From DATKGW01 sp035510605 (lineage in GTDB: Bacteria > Patescibacteriota > Saccharimonadia > Saccharimonadales > CAIOMD01), in the NCBI GenBank assembly GCA_035510605.1, contig DATKGW010000010.1:1-23114 (forward strand): DNA of 23,114 nucleotides, in the 5' to 3' direction. A program made the translations under genes and the position numbers. This document shows positions 12,952 through 21,351 of this stretch, in pieces (position 1 is the stretch's first letter; every line of letters begins with the position of its first letter). The notes below the pieces were generated by a model, which worked only from the letters and a program-made list of their open reading frames with translations, was not told the origin of the DNA and did no database searches.

Positions 12952-15900
12952 ATGAGCGCTGACCTATTTGCCGAGTTAAATCCTGAACAACAGCGGGCCG
13001 TTAAAACTACCGAGGGCCCGGTTTTAATTTTGGCCGGCGCCGGCAGCGGCAAAACCAAAGCCCTGACTTATCGTATTGCATATCTTATTAATCAAAATCT
13101 GGCTGAGCCGCAAAATATCTTAGCCGTTACATTTACCAACAAAGCCGCCAAAGAAATGCGTCAAAGGGTAGCCGTGTTGCTTGGCCAAAACCCCGAATAT
13201 AAGGGTTTTATGCCTTATATGGGTACCTTCCATAGTATTTGTGTGCGTTTACTCAGGCAGGATGGTGATTATATCGGCCTTAACCCTAAATTTGTAATAT
13301 TTGACGAGGCTGACAGAAAAGCCCTAGTCAGACAAATCACCAAGCAGCTGAAAATAGACGAAAAACAGTTTCCGCCGGCCATAATTGCCAACATTATCAG
13401 CAGTGCCAAAAATGAGCTAATAACACCGGTTGAATACGAGGGTTTGGCTAATTCACCCAAGCAAAAAGTCGCGGCTAGAATATTTCCGCTTTACCAAAAA
13501 GAATTACAACGGCAATGCGGTTTGGATTTTGATGATTTAATCGGCCGGACTGTCGGCTTGCTAAAAAATCATACAGCAGTTCGTAACAAATGGACCCAGC
13601 AATTTAAATACGTCTTAATTGATGAATATCAAGATACAAACTCTGCCCAGTATAAACTAATTAAACTATTAACAAATGACAAACATAATGTCTGCGTTGT
13701 TGGCGACGACTGGCAGTGTTTGGTTAGTGGGAGCCTTGTTGAGACCCAAGACGGCCTTAAGAAAATTGAAAATATAGTTGAGGGAGAACTGGTTAGATCA
13801 GCAGGCGGTTATACTAAGACCGGCTATTTTAAAGTTCTAAGCCAAAAAAAGTATCAATACAAGGGAGAAGTTATTAAGATTAAGACTGATTCTGGCAGGG
13901 AACTTATTTGTACGCCTAATCATCTTTTGTTTACCAGATGGAGTACATCGGATGCGTATTTTGTGTATTTAATGTACGCTCAAAACAAGGGATACCGAAT
14001 TGGCATGGCTAAGGGTACGAGATTTGATGGGAAAAAATATGATACTGGTCTAAGAGTACGCGCCAACCAAGAAAGAGCCGATCGAATGTGGGTACTTAAA
14101 GTCTGCGATAAACGCACAGAGGCTAGATACTATGAAAACCTATTCGCGTATAAATATGGAATTCCAATGCTTGTTTTTCATGCTTTTAGTAACAGATTTA
14201 TGCAGCTTAGCCAAAAACAATTAGATACTATATATAAAGAAATTGATACAAAAAAAAGAGCCCAAGAGTTAATGGCGGATTTGGGATTAGCTTTTGATTA
14301 CCCACATTTTTCACCACAGGCGACAGTTAGAAATGATATCAAACGGCTAAGTCTAAAAGTTGTTCTTTTCGGAGATAAACGTGTTACAGGCGTGAGTCCT
14401 TTTTCGGCGAGTAGGATTTCGGCTAATACTACTGACCGCCAAGATTTACACGTTTTTGAAAAATTAGGATACACAATCAGAACCGGTCGAGCAGGCACTT
14501 TTAGAAGTGAGATTAGTCACCTTGATTATGGCAAGATTGAAAGCATAGTAGAAAGAATCAAAGAAGAAAACATAAGCGAGCTTCAAATTAACAGATATTC
14601 GTTTATGACTGATAAAAAGTTTCATTTTATGCCAGCTAGCCAAATTCACCCCGGAATGATAGTACCCGCATCTAAAGGTAATACGGTTATTGAAGATCGT
14701 GTTGTTGATGTTAGTAAGCAAACTTATTCTGGGTTAGTTTATGACCTTGATATTGAAAAAGTTCATAACTATATTGCATCCGGGATTGCGGTGCATAACT
14801 CAATCTATAGTTGGCGGGGTGCCGATTTTAGAAATATTCTTAATTTCGAGAAGGATTATCCAAAAAGCACCATTATTAAACTGGAGCAGAATTATCGCAG
14901 CACTAAACACATTCTGGATGCCGCTCATGCCGTAATTACTAAAAACCTCAAGCGGTCTGATAAAAAACTGTGGACTGCCGCCGGGCCGGGCCAACCGGTA
15001 CAGATGGTGCCTGTAGCCAATGAGCGGGCCGAAGGTGAGGCAATCATCAGATGTATTCAAACTCAAGTTGACATGCAACTTCGAAAATACAGTGATTTTG
15101 CGGTACTTTACCGTACCAATGCCCAGAGCCGTAGCCTGGAAGAGCAATTTGTAAGGTATGGTATCCCGTATAAGATTGTCGGTAATGTGCGTTTTTATGA
15201 CCGTGCCGAAATTAAAGATATCCTGGCCTACCTTAGGCTGATATATCAGCCAGAAGACCTGGTTAGTTTTAACCGGATTATTAACGTACCGACCAGGGGC
15301 CTTGGACCGAAATCAATTCAGAACTTTTTGGATTGGCGTCTAGCCAATGGAGCTACACTGGATGAAGCCCTAACTAGAGCCGATGAAATTGTATTGACCC
15401 AAAAAGCCAAAGAAGCATTCCTTGGTTTTGCGGATATTATCAAAACATTTAGACTTGAGAGCGAAGAAATGCCGGTGGCAACTTTATTAGATAGCCTGCT
15501 GCGCCGATTGGATTATTTAAAATATCTGGATGACGGTTCTATTCAGGCCGAAACCAGGGCGGAAAACGTTCGTGAGTTGCTTAGCGTTGCCAAAGAATAT
15601 AGTGAGTTTGGGCTAGCCAGCTTTTTAGAAGAAGTGGCGCTGGTTAGCGAGCTGGATAATCTTAAAGATAGCCATAATGCGGTGACACTTATGACATTAC
15701 ACTCTGCCAAGGGACTGGAGTTTCCGGTAGTATTTATGGCCGGGCTGGAAGAAAGTTTATTGCCACACGCCCAGGCTTTATTCGATCAATCAGAGATGGA
15801 AGAAGAGCGGCGGCTTTGTTATGTTGGTATGACCAGGGCCCGTGAAGAGTTATTTATGTTGTTTGCTAGAAGCCGGATTTTATATGGTGGCGTGCAGCAT

Positions 15901-16182
15901 AATCCGCCGTCGCGTTTCTTAAGTGAAATTGATAGTCAGTTCCAAACCCATGCTTCATTAATAGGTGCCAGTTTTATGTCTGATTCGGGTGAACAAATAC
16001 CGTTTGAAGAGATAAATGAACCAAATAATAATTTAGAGCTCGAAGTTGGCGATACGGTTCGGCACCAATTGTTCGGAATCGGTACCGTAACCGAAGTGGA
16101 GGGTGATAACGTAGCTGTCTATTTTAAGGGTAAGGGCGCCAAAAAACTCAATATTGCCTTTGCGCCGTTAGAAAAATTATAA
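12952..16182 (+). CDS. uvrD: UvrD/PcrA-type superfamily 1 DNA helicase precursor with intein
   Basis: 1076 aa as translated; about 715 aa after removal of a 361-residue intein, normal for PcrA/UvrD. It is an ATP-driven 3'-5' helicase acting in excision repair and replication restart. The extein shows the Q-motif (LNPEQQRAV), Walker A GAGSGKT (29-35), motif Ia (AVTFTNKAAKEM), Walker B DEYQDTNS (from 224), motif III QSIYSWRGAD (rebuilt after splicing), motif IV (LEQNYRS), motif V (TLHSAKGLEFP) and motif VI (YVGMTRARE). The C-terminus (VGDTVRHQLFGIGTV) is the small Tudor-like domain of PcrA, which contacts RNA polymerase in known members. The helicase is inactive until splicing joins Gln255 to Ser617, because the intein lies in motif III. 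The gene stands alone. Confidence 0.96.
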   Translation: MSADLFAELNPEQQRAVKTTEGPVLILAGAGSGKTKALTYRIAYLINQNLAEPQNILAVTFTNKAAKEMRQRVAVLLGQNPEYKGFMPYMGTFHSICVRLLRQDGDYIGLNPKFVIFDEADRKALVRQITKQLKIDEKQFPPAIIANIISSAKNELITPVEYEGLANSPKQKVAARIFPLYQKELQRQCGLDFDDLIGRTVGLLKNHTAVRNKWTQQFKYVLIDEYQDTNSAQYKLIKLLTNDKHNVCVVGDDWQCLVSGSLVETQDGLKKIENIVEGELVRSAGGYTKTGYFKVLSQKKYQYKGEVIKIKTDSGRELICTPNHLLFTRWSTSDAYFVYLMYAQNKGYRIGMAKGTRFDGKKYDTGLRVRANQERADRMWVLKVCDKRTEARYYENLFAYKYGIPMLVFHAFSNRFMQLSQKQLDTIYKEIDTKKRAQELMADLGLAFDYPHFSPQATVRNDIKRLSLKVVLFGDKRVTGVSPFSASRISANTTDRQDLHVFEKLGYTIRTGRAGTFRSEISHLDYGKIESIVERIKEENISELQINRYSFMTDKKFHFMPASQIHPGMIVPASKGNTVIEDRVVDVSKQTYSGLVYDLDIEKVHNYIASGIAVHNSIYSWRGADFRNILNFEKDYPKSTIIKLEQNYRSTKHILDAAHAVITKNLKRSDKKLWTAAGPGQPVQMVPVANERAEGEAIIRCIQTQVDMQLRKYSDFAVLYRTNAQSRSLEEQFVRYGIPYKIVGNVRFYDRAEIKDILAYLRLIYQPEDLVSFNRIINVPTRGLGPKSIQNFLDWRLANGATLDEALTRADEIVLTQKAKEAFLGFADIIKTFRLESEEMPVATLLDSLLRRLDYLKYLDDGSIQAETRAENVRELLSVAKEYSEFGLASFLEEVALVSELDNLKDSHNAVTLMTLHSAKGLEFPVVFMAGLEESLLPHAQALFDQSEMEEERRLCYVGMTRAREELFMLFARSRILYGGVQHNPPSRFLSEIDSQFQTHASLIGASFMSDSGEQIPFEEINEPNNNLELEVGDTVRHQLFGIGTVTEVEGDNVAVYFKGKGAKKLNIAFAPLEKL
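13717..14799 (+). mobile_element. Intein in UvrD motif III, with a probable GIY-YIG-like endonuclease insert
   Basis: Residues 256-616 of the helicase. The splice junctions are GDDWQ/CLVSG at the N-side and AVHN/SIYSW at the C-side: Cys1, terminal His-Asn and a Ser +1 nucleophile, all that class 1 splicing needs. Block B is TPNHLLF (TxxH) and block F is VYDLDIEKVHNYIA. Between them are about 230 residues with no LAGLIDADG motif. Instead I see VYLMY, then YRIG, then Arg-rich RVRANQ, and a Glu in ARYYENLFAYKYG. The order resembles a GIY-YIG nuclease, a suggestion and not a proof. The rest of the insert (residues about 420-560) is unassigned and may bind DNA. GC content is lower than in the extein, consistent with separate origin. 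Confidence 0.92.
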
Positions 16183-16198
16183 AATTATTTGACTCTTG

Positions 16199-16228
16199 TT
16201 GGTGCATGAAAACCTAATTTGTTATACT
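16199..16228 (+). promoter_or_regulatory. Candidate promoter of the Rpf-like gene
   Basis: TTGGTG (16199-16204), about 18 nt, and an extended -10, TGTTATACT (ends near 16228). The start near 16235 gives a leader of about 110 nt, unusual in a window where many genes are leaderless. Confidence 0.5.
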
Positions 16229-16235
16229 AAGACCT

Positions 16236-16345
16236 AACCTACTTTTGCTTTTGGTGTCCTTTTTTAGAAAATTATTGTAAAATATTTTCTTCAAAGTAGT
16301 CTTGGGGGTCAAACCAAAGCCAAAAAATAGGGTACGTGTTTATAA
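16236..16345 (+). promoter_or_regulatory. Structured 5' leader of the Rpf-like gene
   Basis: GCTTTTGGT (16247-16255) pairs with ACCAAAGC (16313-16320, one bulged T), closing the leader. An inner AT-rich hairpin is formed by GAAAAT and ATTTTC (about 16267-16289). The start codon lies 25 nt after the closing stem and has no clear Shine-Dalgarno site. In Actinobacteria rpf genes are often controlled by a c-di-AMP riboswitch. I do not see that motif here, so the ligand, if any, is unknown. Confidence 0.4.
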
Positions 16346-17560
16346 ATGAAATCTGCAAATAATTCTATACACACAAAACTCAAGTCCCACATTTTTGGCA
16401 TAGGGGTTTTTGCTGCACTTTTTGCTTTCTTTTTCTTTGCCGGTGGCTTGGTGGCGGCCAATGGCCAAAGCCTTGGGCCCACCGATAGCCATATTGTTAG
16501 CGTTTATATTGATGGCCAAGAAACCTCTGTTCCGACCCGGGCAACCACAGTAGATGAATTTTTAAGCAGAGCAAATATTAAAATAAATGCCTATGATCTA
16601 GTTGAGCCATCGCTTAATACACCAATCGATGCCAATAATTTTAGAATTCAGATTTTTCGAGCCAAACCGGTAACGATTATTGATGGCCCGAACCAGCAAC
16701 ATATTTTGACGCCTTACAATAATGCCAAGCTAATTGCCGAAAAAGCCGGCTATGTAGTTTACCCTGAAGATAATTTAACTCTGACAACCACCACTAACTT
16801 TGTACAAGATAATATAATAGGTGAAAAATTAATTATTAACCGGGCAACTCCCATCAGCATGAGCCTTTATGGTACGCCGCCCGCCATTTATCGCACCCAA
16901 GCCAAAACCGTTGGTGACTTTTTGAAAGAACGGAATATTCAAATTGCAACCGGTGCTACGGTAACTCCCGGTGAGAACACTTCAATTTCAGCCAATTTAC
17001 CGATTTTTGTATCCAAATACGGCGAAACGGTGGTTTCTGCTACAGAAACCGTAGACTTTCCGGTAAACACCACAAATGATCCATTAACCACACTTAATCA
17101 GATTACCGTTATCACACCGGGCGTGCTTGGGACAAAACAGGTGACCTATCAGGTTGAACTTAGGGATGGCAAAGAAATTAGCCGCAAAGTTTTACAAGAA
17201 GTTGTTACCGTTCAGCCTCAAGCTCAAATTCAGACTCGTGGCACTAAGACGCCAGATATTTCAAGCACTGATGCAGTGGCTTGGATGCGAGCAGCCGGCA
17301 TTGCCGATAGTGATTTTTATTATGTTGATTTTATTGTCGGCCACGAAGGTGGTTGGGGTGGTGTGCAAAAATGGAATAAAGCCGGTAGTGGAGCATATGG
17401 AATTTGCCAAGCATTACCTGCCAGTAAAATGGCTAGTGCCGGCAGCGACTACATGACTAACCCGGTTACGCAGCTTAAATGGTGTAATGGCTATGCCATC
17501 AGCCGCTATGGTAGCTGGTACGGCGCCTTTGAAACCTGGAATCGCCAAGGCTGGTGGTAG
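16346..17560 (+). CDS. Rpf-like cell-wall hydrolase with DUF348 and G5 domains
   Basis: 404 aa. A hydrophobic segment about residues 16-40 (FGIGVFAALFAFFFFAGG) exports the protein and may anchor it. Three DUF348-like modules follow (each with the pattern of TTVDEFLSRANI and KTVGDFLKERNI). Then comes a G5 domain (about 222-300, ETVDFPV...LGTKQVTYQV), which in known proteins binds wall polymers. The last 90 residues form a lysozyme-like transglycosylase domain. VGHEGGWGG carries the probable catalytic Glu, followed by GAYGICQALP and FETWNRQGWW. The family cleaves peptidoglycan and is linked to resuscitation, growth and remodelling. The order DUF348-G5-hydrolase is as in Actinobacteria and many candidate-phyla genomes. 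ksgA follows, as rpf and ksgA also neighbour each other in Actinobacteria. Confidence 0.9.
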   Translation: MKSANNSIHTKLKSHIFGIGVFAALFAFFFFAGGLVAANGQSLGPTDSHIVSVYIDGQETSVPTRATTVDEFLSRANIKINAYDLVEPSLNTPIDANNFRIQIFRAKPVTIIDGPNQQHILTPYNNAKLIAEKAGYVVYPEDNLTLTTTTNFVQDNIIGEKLIINRATPISMSLYGTPPAIYRTQAKTVGDFLKERNIQIATGATVTPGENTSISANLPIFVSKYGETVVSATETVDFPVNTTNDPLTTLNQITVITPGVLGTKQVTYQVELRDGKEISRKVLQEVVTVQPQAQIQTRGTKTPDISSTDAVAWMRAAGIADSDFYYVDFIVGHEGGWGGVQKWNKAGSGAYGICQALPASKMASAGSDYMTNPVTQLKWCNGYAISRYGSWYGAFETWNRQGWW

Positions 17561-17582
17561 AAATCACAAGTCTTCGCGTCTC

Positions 17583-17591
17583 TGATAATAT
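17583..17591 (+). promoter_or_regulatory. Extended -10 of ksgA
   Basis: TGA followed by TAATAT (17586-17591), 8 nt before ATG 17600. AAGG just before the ATG might be a ribosome site on a transcript from upstream, so both leaderless and read-through expression are possible. Confidence 0.5.
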
Positions 17592-17599
17592 GTAAGGTG

Positions 17600-18388
17600 A
17601 TGATTACTCCTAAAAAGCAATTGGGTCAACATTGGCTTAATGAAAATACCATTTTATTGGCTATCGCAGATGCGGCGGAAGTGCGGGTAGGTGATTTTAT
17701 TTTAGAAATCGGGCCGGGGCTAGGCAGTTTAACGCGAGTATTGATTGATAAGGGAGCAAAAATTCTAGCTGTTGAGTTGGATGAATCATTGGCAGGTGGT
17801 TTAAAAAAACAAATCGGGGCAGGTGATAATCTGACCGTCATTAGCCAGGATATTTTAAAATTCGATTTTAGCCAGTTACCTACCGACTATAAAATTGTTG
17901 CCAATATCCCCTACTACCTCAGCTCCCATTTATTAAGGTTGATTAGCGAAACTAAAAATCCGCCGGTGCAGGCGTCATTGTTATTACAAAAAGAGGTTAC
18001 TGAGCGGGTTTGTGCAAAACCCGGCCAGATGTCCACCCTAAGCGTTACGACTCAAATGTATTTTGAAGCGACACCAGGAATGGTTGTAAGGGCTGGTTTA
18101 TTTACACCACCACCAAAAGTTGATTCACAGCTGTTGATTTTGAATAAACGAGAACAACCACTGTTTGGGAATAATGATCCAAAGGAGTTATTCAGATTAG
18201 TTAAGGCCGGTTTTGGCGAACGACGCAAAAAGCTTCGTAGTAGTTTAAGTAGCGGTTTGTATATTAATAAAACCCAAGCCGAAAAATTGTTAAATGAAGC
18301 CCGTATCGATTCTAATTTAAGGGCGCAAAACCTATCCCTTGATGATTGGCTCAACTTATTCAAATCTTGGTCGGCCACAAAAAGTTAA
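17600..18388 (+). CDS. rsmA: 16S rRNA (adenine-N6,N6)-dimethyltransferase KsgA/RsmA
   Basis: 262 aa from ATG 17600; a GTG lies one codon upstream but is less likely. It dimethylates two adjacent adenines in the 3'-terminal helix of 16S rRNA, using S-adenosylmethionine, as a late check on 30S assembly. Motifs are the N-terminal KKQLGQHWL, SAM motif I LEIGPGLGSLT, acidic VELDES, and the catalytic NIPYYLSSHLL (motif IV, NxPY). The C-terminal domain ends with FGERRKKLRSSL. All key residues are present. It lies 40 nt after the Rpf-like gene. Confidence 0.96.
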   Translation: MITPKKQLGQHWLNENTILLAIADAAEVRVGDFILEIGPGLGSLTRVLIDKGAKILAVELDESLAGGLKKQIGAGDNLTVISQDILKFDFSQLPTDYKIVANIPYYLSSHLLRLISETKNPPVQASLLLQKEVTERVCAKPGQMSTLSVTTQMYFEATPGMVVRAGLFTPPPKVDSQLLILNKREQPLFGNNDPKELFRLVKAGFGERRKKLRSSLSSGLYINKTQAEKLLNEARIDSNLRAQNLSLDDWLNLFKSWSATKS

Positions 18389-18396
18389 AGTATAAT
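18367..18396 (+). promoter_or_regulatory. Promoter of the DUF2207 gene
   Basis: TTGGTC (18367-18372, inside the end of ksgA), 18 nt, TATAAT (18391-18396). The start near 18403 leaves a leader of about 20 nt with AGGAGG (18409-18414). Confidence 0.65.
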
Positions 18397-18423
18397 TGAA
18401 TTTGAAAAAGGAGGTTGGTAAAA

Positions 18424-20223
18424 ATGTACCAAAAACGCTTTATCAAAATCATTGCCCTGTTATTCTTACTGGTTACGAGTGCCTTATTTTTTACCACGGC
18501 CGTAACTCGTGCCGACGTTAACGACTTTACAATTTCCAAATTTGAGGCCGATTATTACCTTACCAAAGACTCAACCAATGCTGCTCAGCTCAAAACTGTA
18601 GAAACGATTACCGCTGAGTTCCCTGATTTTGATCAAAACCACGGCATTCTACGGGCCATCCCAGAAAAATATTTAGACAAAAATCTTCATCTTAAGATTA
18701 TCAGCGTTGCGGATTCATCCGGAAAAAGCCTAAATTATACGACCAGCACCGACAATGACAACTTGGTGTTAAAAATTGGCGATAAAAACGTCTATGTTCA
18801 TAGCTCGCAAACCTACGTAATTACTTATACGTCAAATAATGTGGTGCGCTTTTTTGATACTCATGATGAGTGGTATTGGAATGTTAACGGCACACAGTGG
18901 CAACAACCAGTCTCGTTGCTGACTGCCAGAATCCATATACCGAATAATCTGGTAACTACCCTAAAAACAGAAAAAGTTTGCTACACCGGCATTGAAGGCT
19001 CCAAAGATTCAAATTGTAGCTGGGCAGTGGCTCAAACCGGTAGCGAAACTCTGTTGACATTGACAACAACCAAAGAACTCAGTGCCGGCGAAACAGCAAC
19101 TTTTGTGTTGGCTTTTAATAAAGGCACTTTTTCGCCAATACCGATGACTTTTTGGGAAAAGCATGGCCACGCTATTGGTTTAAGCTGCGGCATTGCTGGT
19201 ATATTACTAATACCCATAGTTACTTTTATTATTTTATTTAAAAAATGGTGGAAATATGGCCGTGACCCCAAAGGGCGGGGGACGATTATTCCAGAGTATC
19301 AGGCACCAAAAGATTTATCGGTTTTAGGCAGCTCGGCAATTTACAGCGAGTCTGTTGCCACCAACGCCTTTAGCGCCCAAATTGTCGATTTGGCTATTAA
19401 AGGTTATATACGGATAGAAGAAACTGTAAAAGACAAGCTAATCGGCAAATTACAGCAATACAGCCTTAGCTTACTAAAATTGGCAGACAATAAGTTATCA
19501 GACGAAGAGAAATCTTTGCTCGAAGGGATTTTTACGGGTCAACCGGTTGGCTCAAACATCCCGATGACTGATCTAAAAAACAAGTTTTATAAACAAGTCT
19601 CCGAAATTTCAAAGTCATTAATGGATGGCTTAACCACAAAGGGTTACTTTGTAAAAAATCCACAAAAGGTCAAAATAATTTACATTATTGCCGGCATTGC
19701 GATGATAATGTTCGGTTTTTTTACATTAATCTTTTTAATTGGTATCGGTTTGATCATGGCCGGAATACTGTGCCTGATTTTTGCTGCAATTATGCCAGCC
19801 CGCACCCAGCAAGGTTTAGACTCTAAAGAATATTTAGAAGGCCTAAAACTTTATATCGGTACCGCCGAAAAAGACCGGTTCGAATATTTGCAAAGTGTCA
19901 AGGGAGCGGAGAGGGTTACCATTGCCGCAGGCGACAATGTCACGAAGGTAAAGTTATTTGAGGATTTATTGCCCTACGCTATGCTATTTAAAATGGAAAA
20001 ATCGTGGGCTAAGCAGTTCGATGGTATTTATTCACAACCACCGGATTGGTATAACGGCAACTGGGCAACGTTTAACATGGTGTATTTGGCCAGTTCTTTA
20101 GGCTCGTTTAATACTGCTGCAAGCACTTCATTTGCTGCGCCTAGTAGCTCCAGCGGTAGTGGTTTTGGCGGTGGCGGCTTTAGTGGCGGTGGCGGTGGCG
20201 GTGGTGGCGGTGGCGGCTGGTAA
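18424..20223 (+). CDS. DUF2207-family membrane protein with Gly-rich C-terminus
   Basis: 599 aa. ATG 18424 lies 9 nt after AGGAGG; the in-frame TTG at 18415 abuts the ribosome site and is unsuitable. Residues 1-33 are a signal peptide (cleavage near TRADV). The external part (about 34-240) is the DUF2207 domain, with typical ETITAEFPDFDQNHGILRAIP and WNVNGTQWQQPV segments. One membrane span lies near 255-280, followed by the cytoplasmic YGRDPKGRGTIIPEYQAP element common in this family. Two further spans lie near 418-460. The tail is almost pure Gly with Ser and ends in Trp. The family is widespread in small-genome bacteria and its function is unknown. The next gene is convergent, 28 nt away. 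Confidence 0.92.
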   Translation: MYQKRFIKIIALLFLLVTSALFFTTAVTRADVNDFTISKFEADYYLTKDSTNAAQLKTVETITAEFPDFDQNHGILRAIPEKYLDKNLHLKIISVADSSGKSLNYTTSTDNDNLVLKIGDKNVYVHSSQTYVITYTSNNVVRFFDTHDEWYWNVNGTQWQQPVSLLTARIHIPNNLVTTLKTEKVCYTGIEGSKDSNCSWAVAQTGSETLLTLTTTKELSAGETATFVLAFNKGTFSPIPMTFWEKHGHAIGLSCGIAGILLIPIVTFIILFKKWWKYGRDPKGRGTIIPEYQAPKDLSVLGSSAIYSESVATNAFSAQIVDLAIKGYIRIEETVKDKLIGKLQQYSLSLLKLADNKLSDEEKSLLEGIFTGQPVGSNIPMTDLKNKFYKQVSEISKSLMDGLTTKGYFVKNPQKVKIIYIIAGIAMIMFGFFTLIFLIGIGLIMAGILCLIFAAIMPARTQQGLDSKEYLEGLKLYIGTAEKDRFEYLQSVKGAERVTIAAGDNVTKVKLFEDLLPYAMLFKMEKSWAKQFDGIYSQPPDWYNGNWATFNMVYLASSLGSFNTAASTSFAAPSSSSGSGFGGGGFSGGGGGGGGGGGW

Positions 20224-20251
20224 ATCTTGATCACAAACATGAACAAAATGG

Positions 20252-20839
20252 CTAACTAACTAGTGCACGTCCGTGATGTGTAATTTCGCTGGCCGAAACC
20301 GGCTCAACTTTTATACTTTCTGGGCATCGTTGTTCAACCCAACTTAAAATATCGTCTATTGTATCCATATAATCTAGTTTTGCGATTGATAGATGAAATT
20401 CAAATCCTTTCCAATAGATTTCTTTCGAAAACCTTTTTGTGTATAACTCTCGTTCGGTTTGTAGTATGCCTCCGGGATCGTCAACTAATAACGCTAAAGA
20501 TCTTTTACCCAAACGGTGACCTAAATAACAAACATCAGTAATTTTTAACTCAATCTGTTCATTGGCGGTCTCGGGTGCGGGCTGGAGAATTCTTGGTATC
20601 AAATCACGGACGGCAGTATGCCCAATTTGCTTGTTAACGTTTCGGGCATGCATTACCTCGCCCCGCTCTACTAAGGTTAATGCCAAAAGACCGTCTTGCT
20701 TAGGCTTAATTTCGTAGCCTGGAAAAGCTTCTGGCAACTCTTTTCTAAAAGCCAGATTACCCAGAGAAGAGACGCTCAATTTTCTACTGAGATAAAAAGC
20801 CGTGGGGTTACAACCAAATAATTGAATTTCTGTACTCAT
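20252..20839 (-). CDS. 2H phosphoesterase-like protein (tentative)
   Basis: 195 aa, minus strand. The second half reads like one lobe of the LigT/2H phosphoesterase fold: strand SLALLVDD, helix LQTERELYTKRF, then FHLSIAKL with an HxS motif near residue 150. The first half should hold a partner HxT/S motif but none is obvious (HAR near residue 64 and HTAV near 73 are the only candidates). The protein may be a diverged, one-motif or inactive member. Known 2H enzymes act on 2'-5' or cyclic phosphodiester ends of RNA, and no substrate can be assigned here. No ribosome site is visible. A promoter TTGCCA (20880-20875), 18 nt, TTAAAT (20856-20851) would give a leader of only a few nt. The tmRNA terminator lies just upstream. 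Confidence 0.65.
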   Translation of the reverse strand: MSTEIQLFGCNPTAFYLSRKLSVSSLGNLAFRKELPEAFPGYEIKPKQDGLLALTLVERGEVMHARNVNKQIGHTAVRDLIPRILQPAPETANEQIELKITDVCYLGHRLGKRSLALLVDDPGGILQTERELYTKRFSKEIYWKGFEFHLSIAKLDYMDTIDDILSWVEQRCPESIKVEPVSASEITHHGRALVS

Positions 20840-20850
20840 CTTTACTAATG

Positions 20851-20880
20851 ATTTAACTACTCAACTAATGCTTTTGGCAA
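20851..20880 (-). promoter_or_regulatory. Candidate promoter of the 2H-like gene
   Basis: On the minus strand, TTGCCA (20880-20875) and TTAAAT (20856-20851) are 18 nt apart. The start codon at 20839 is 11 nt further on, so the leader is a few nt at most. The -10 is imperfect. Confidence 0.4.
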
Positions 20881-20921
20881 GCATAAACAAAATAAAACAA
20901 CTCTCAAAAAAAATGAGAGTT
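20880..20921 (-). terminator. Intrinsic terminator of tmRNA
   Basis: Read on the minus strand: AACTCTCA (20921-20914) pairs with TGAGAGTT (20906-20899) around a T-rich loop, followed by a T-rich tail (20898-20884). It sits 15 nt after the tmRNA CCA end. Confidence 0.85.
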
Positions 20922-20936
20922 GTATTTAAATTATGC

Positions 20937-21324
20937 TGGTGGAGCTGCCGAAGTACTGCCCTCCGGGTCCGCCAAACGACTTATCTATGCCTCTACAGGT
21001 TTATCTTGTCTGGTTGGTCTTGATTATTTGCCGGTAGACAAGCAAAAAGCAAATAACCACAGTTTGGAAGTCTTTCAGCCACAGCTCAAACGGCACTATG
21101 GTTGGCAACCAGAAGAATATGAGGCTGCAAAGACTTTATCTGGTGTGAGCCAGGCAGCCGCTGCAGACAGTTAAGCTACAGCTGGTGCGAATACTGGCAT
21201 GCGAAACATGTCAGCAACGCGAGATACAAAGTTTTTTGCATCTACTAGGTTTGCCCTATAACGGTGAGCAACCGACCTGCGTACATAAATTGTCAAAGTT
21301 CAGCGTCAAGCTTAAATCAGCCCC
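20937..21324 (-). ncRNA. ssrA: Transfer-messenger RNA (tmRNA)
   Basis: About 388 nt on the minus strand; rescues ribosomes stalled on broken mRNAs with SmpB and tags the peptides for proteolysis. The 5' end GGGGCTGATT (from 21324) pairs over 7 bp with CAGCTCC (20947-20941), followed by ACCA ending at 20937. P2 is formed by GAC..ATTTATG near the 5' end and CATAGAT..GTC near the 3' end. The PK1 region contains CGGT/ACCG and TTGC/GCAA pairings. The tag frame follows UAGUA: it begins (D)AKNFVS, ends FAPAVA and stops with TAA (21174-21172), 22-23 residues. The T-arm follows GGAC but is odd: CCGGAG/CTTCGG with loop GGCAGTA instead of TTCRANN. Two short plus-strand frames across this interval are not genes. 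Confidence 0.92.
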
Positions 21325-21351
21325 GTGTCTACACTTCTTTAGTGTACAAAT

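Noticed and set aside
20028..20246. Poly-Pro minus-strand frame
   Set aside because: Complement of the Gly-rich tail of the DUF2207 protein.
20920..21174. Plus-strand frame of 84 codons, and the N-terminal part of the frame starting at 21185
   Set aside because: Both lie over the minus-strand tmRNA, whose structure explains the sequence. Only the part from ATG 21434 looks like a protein.
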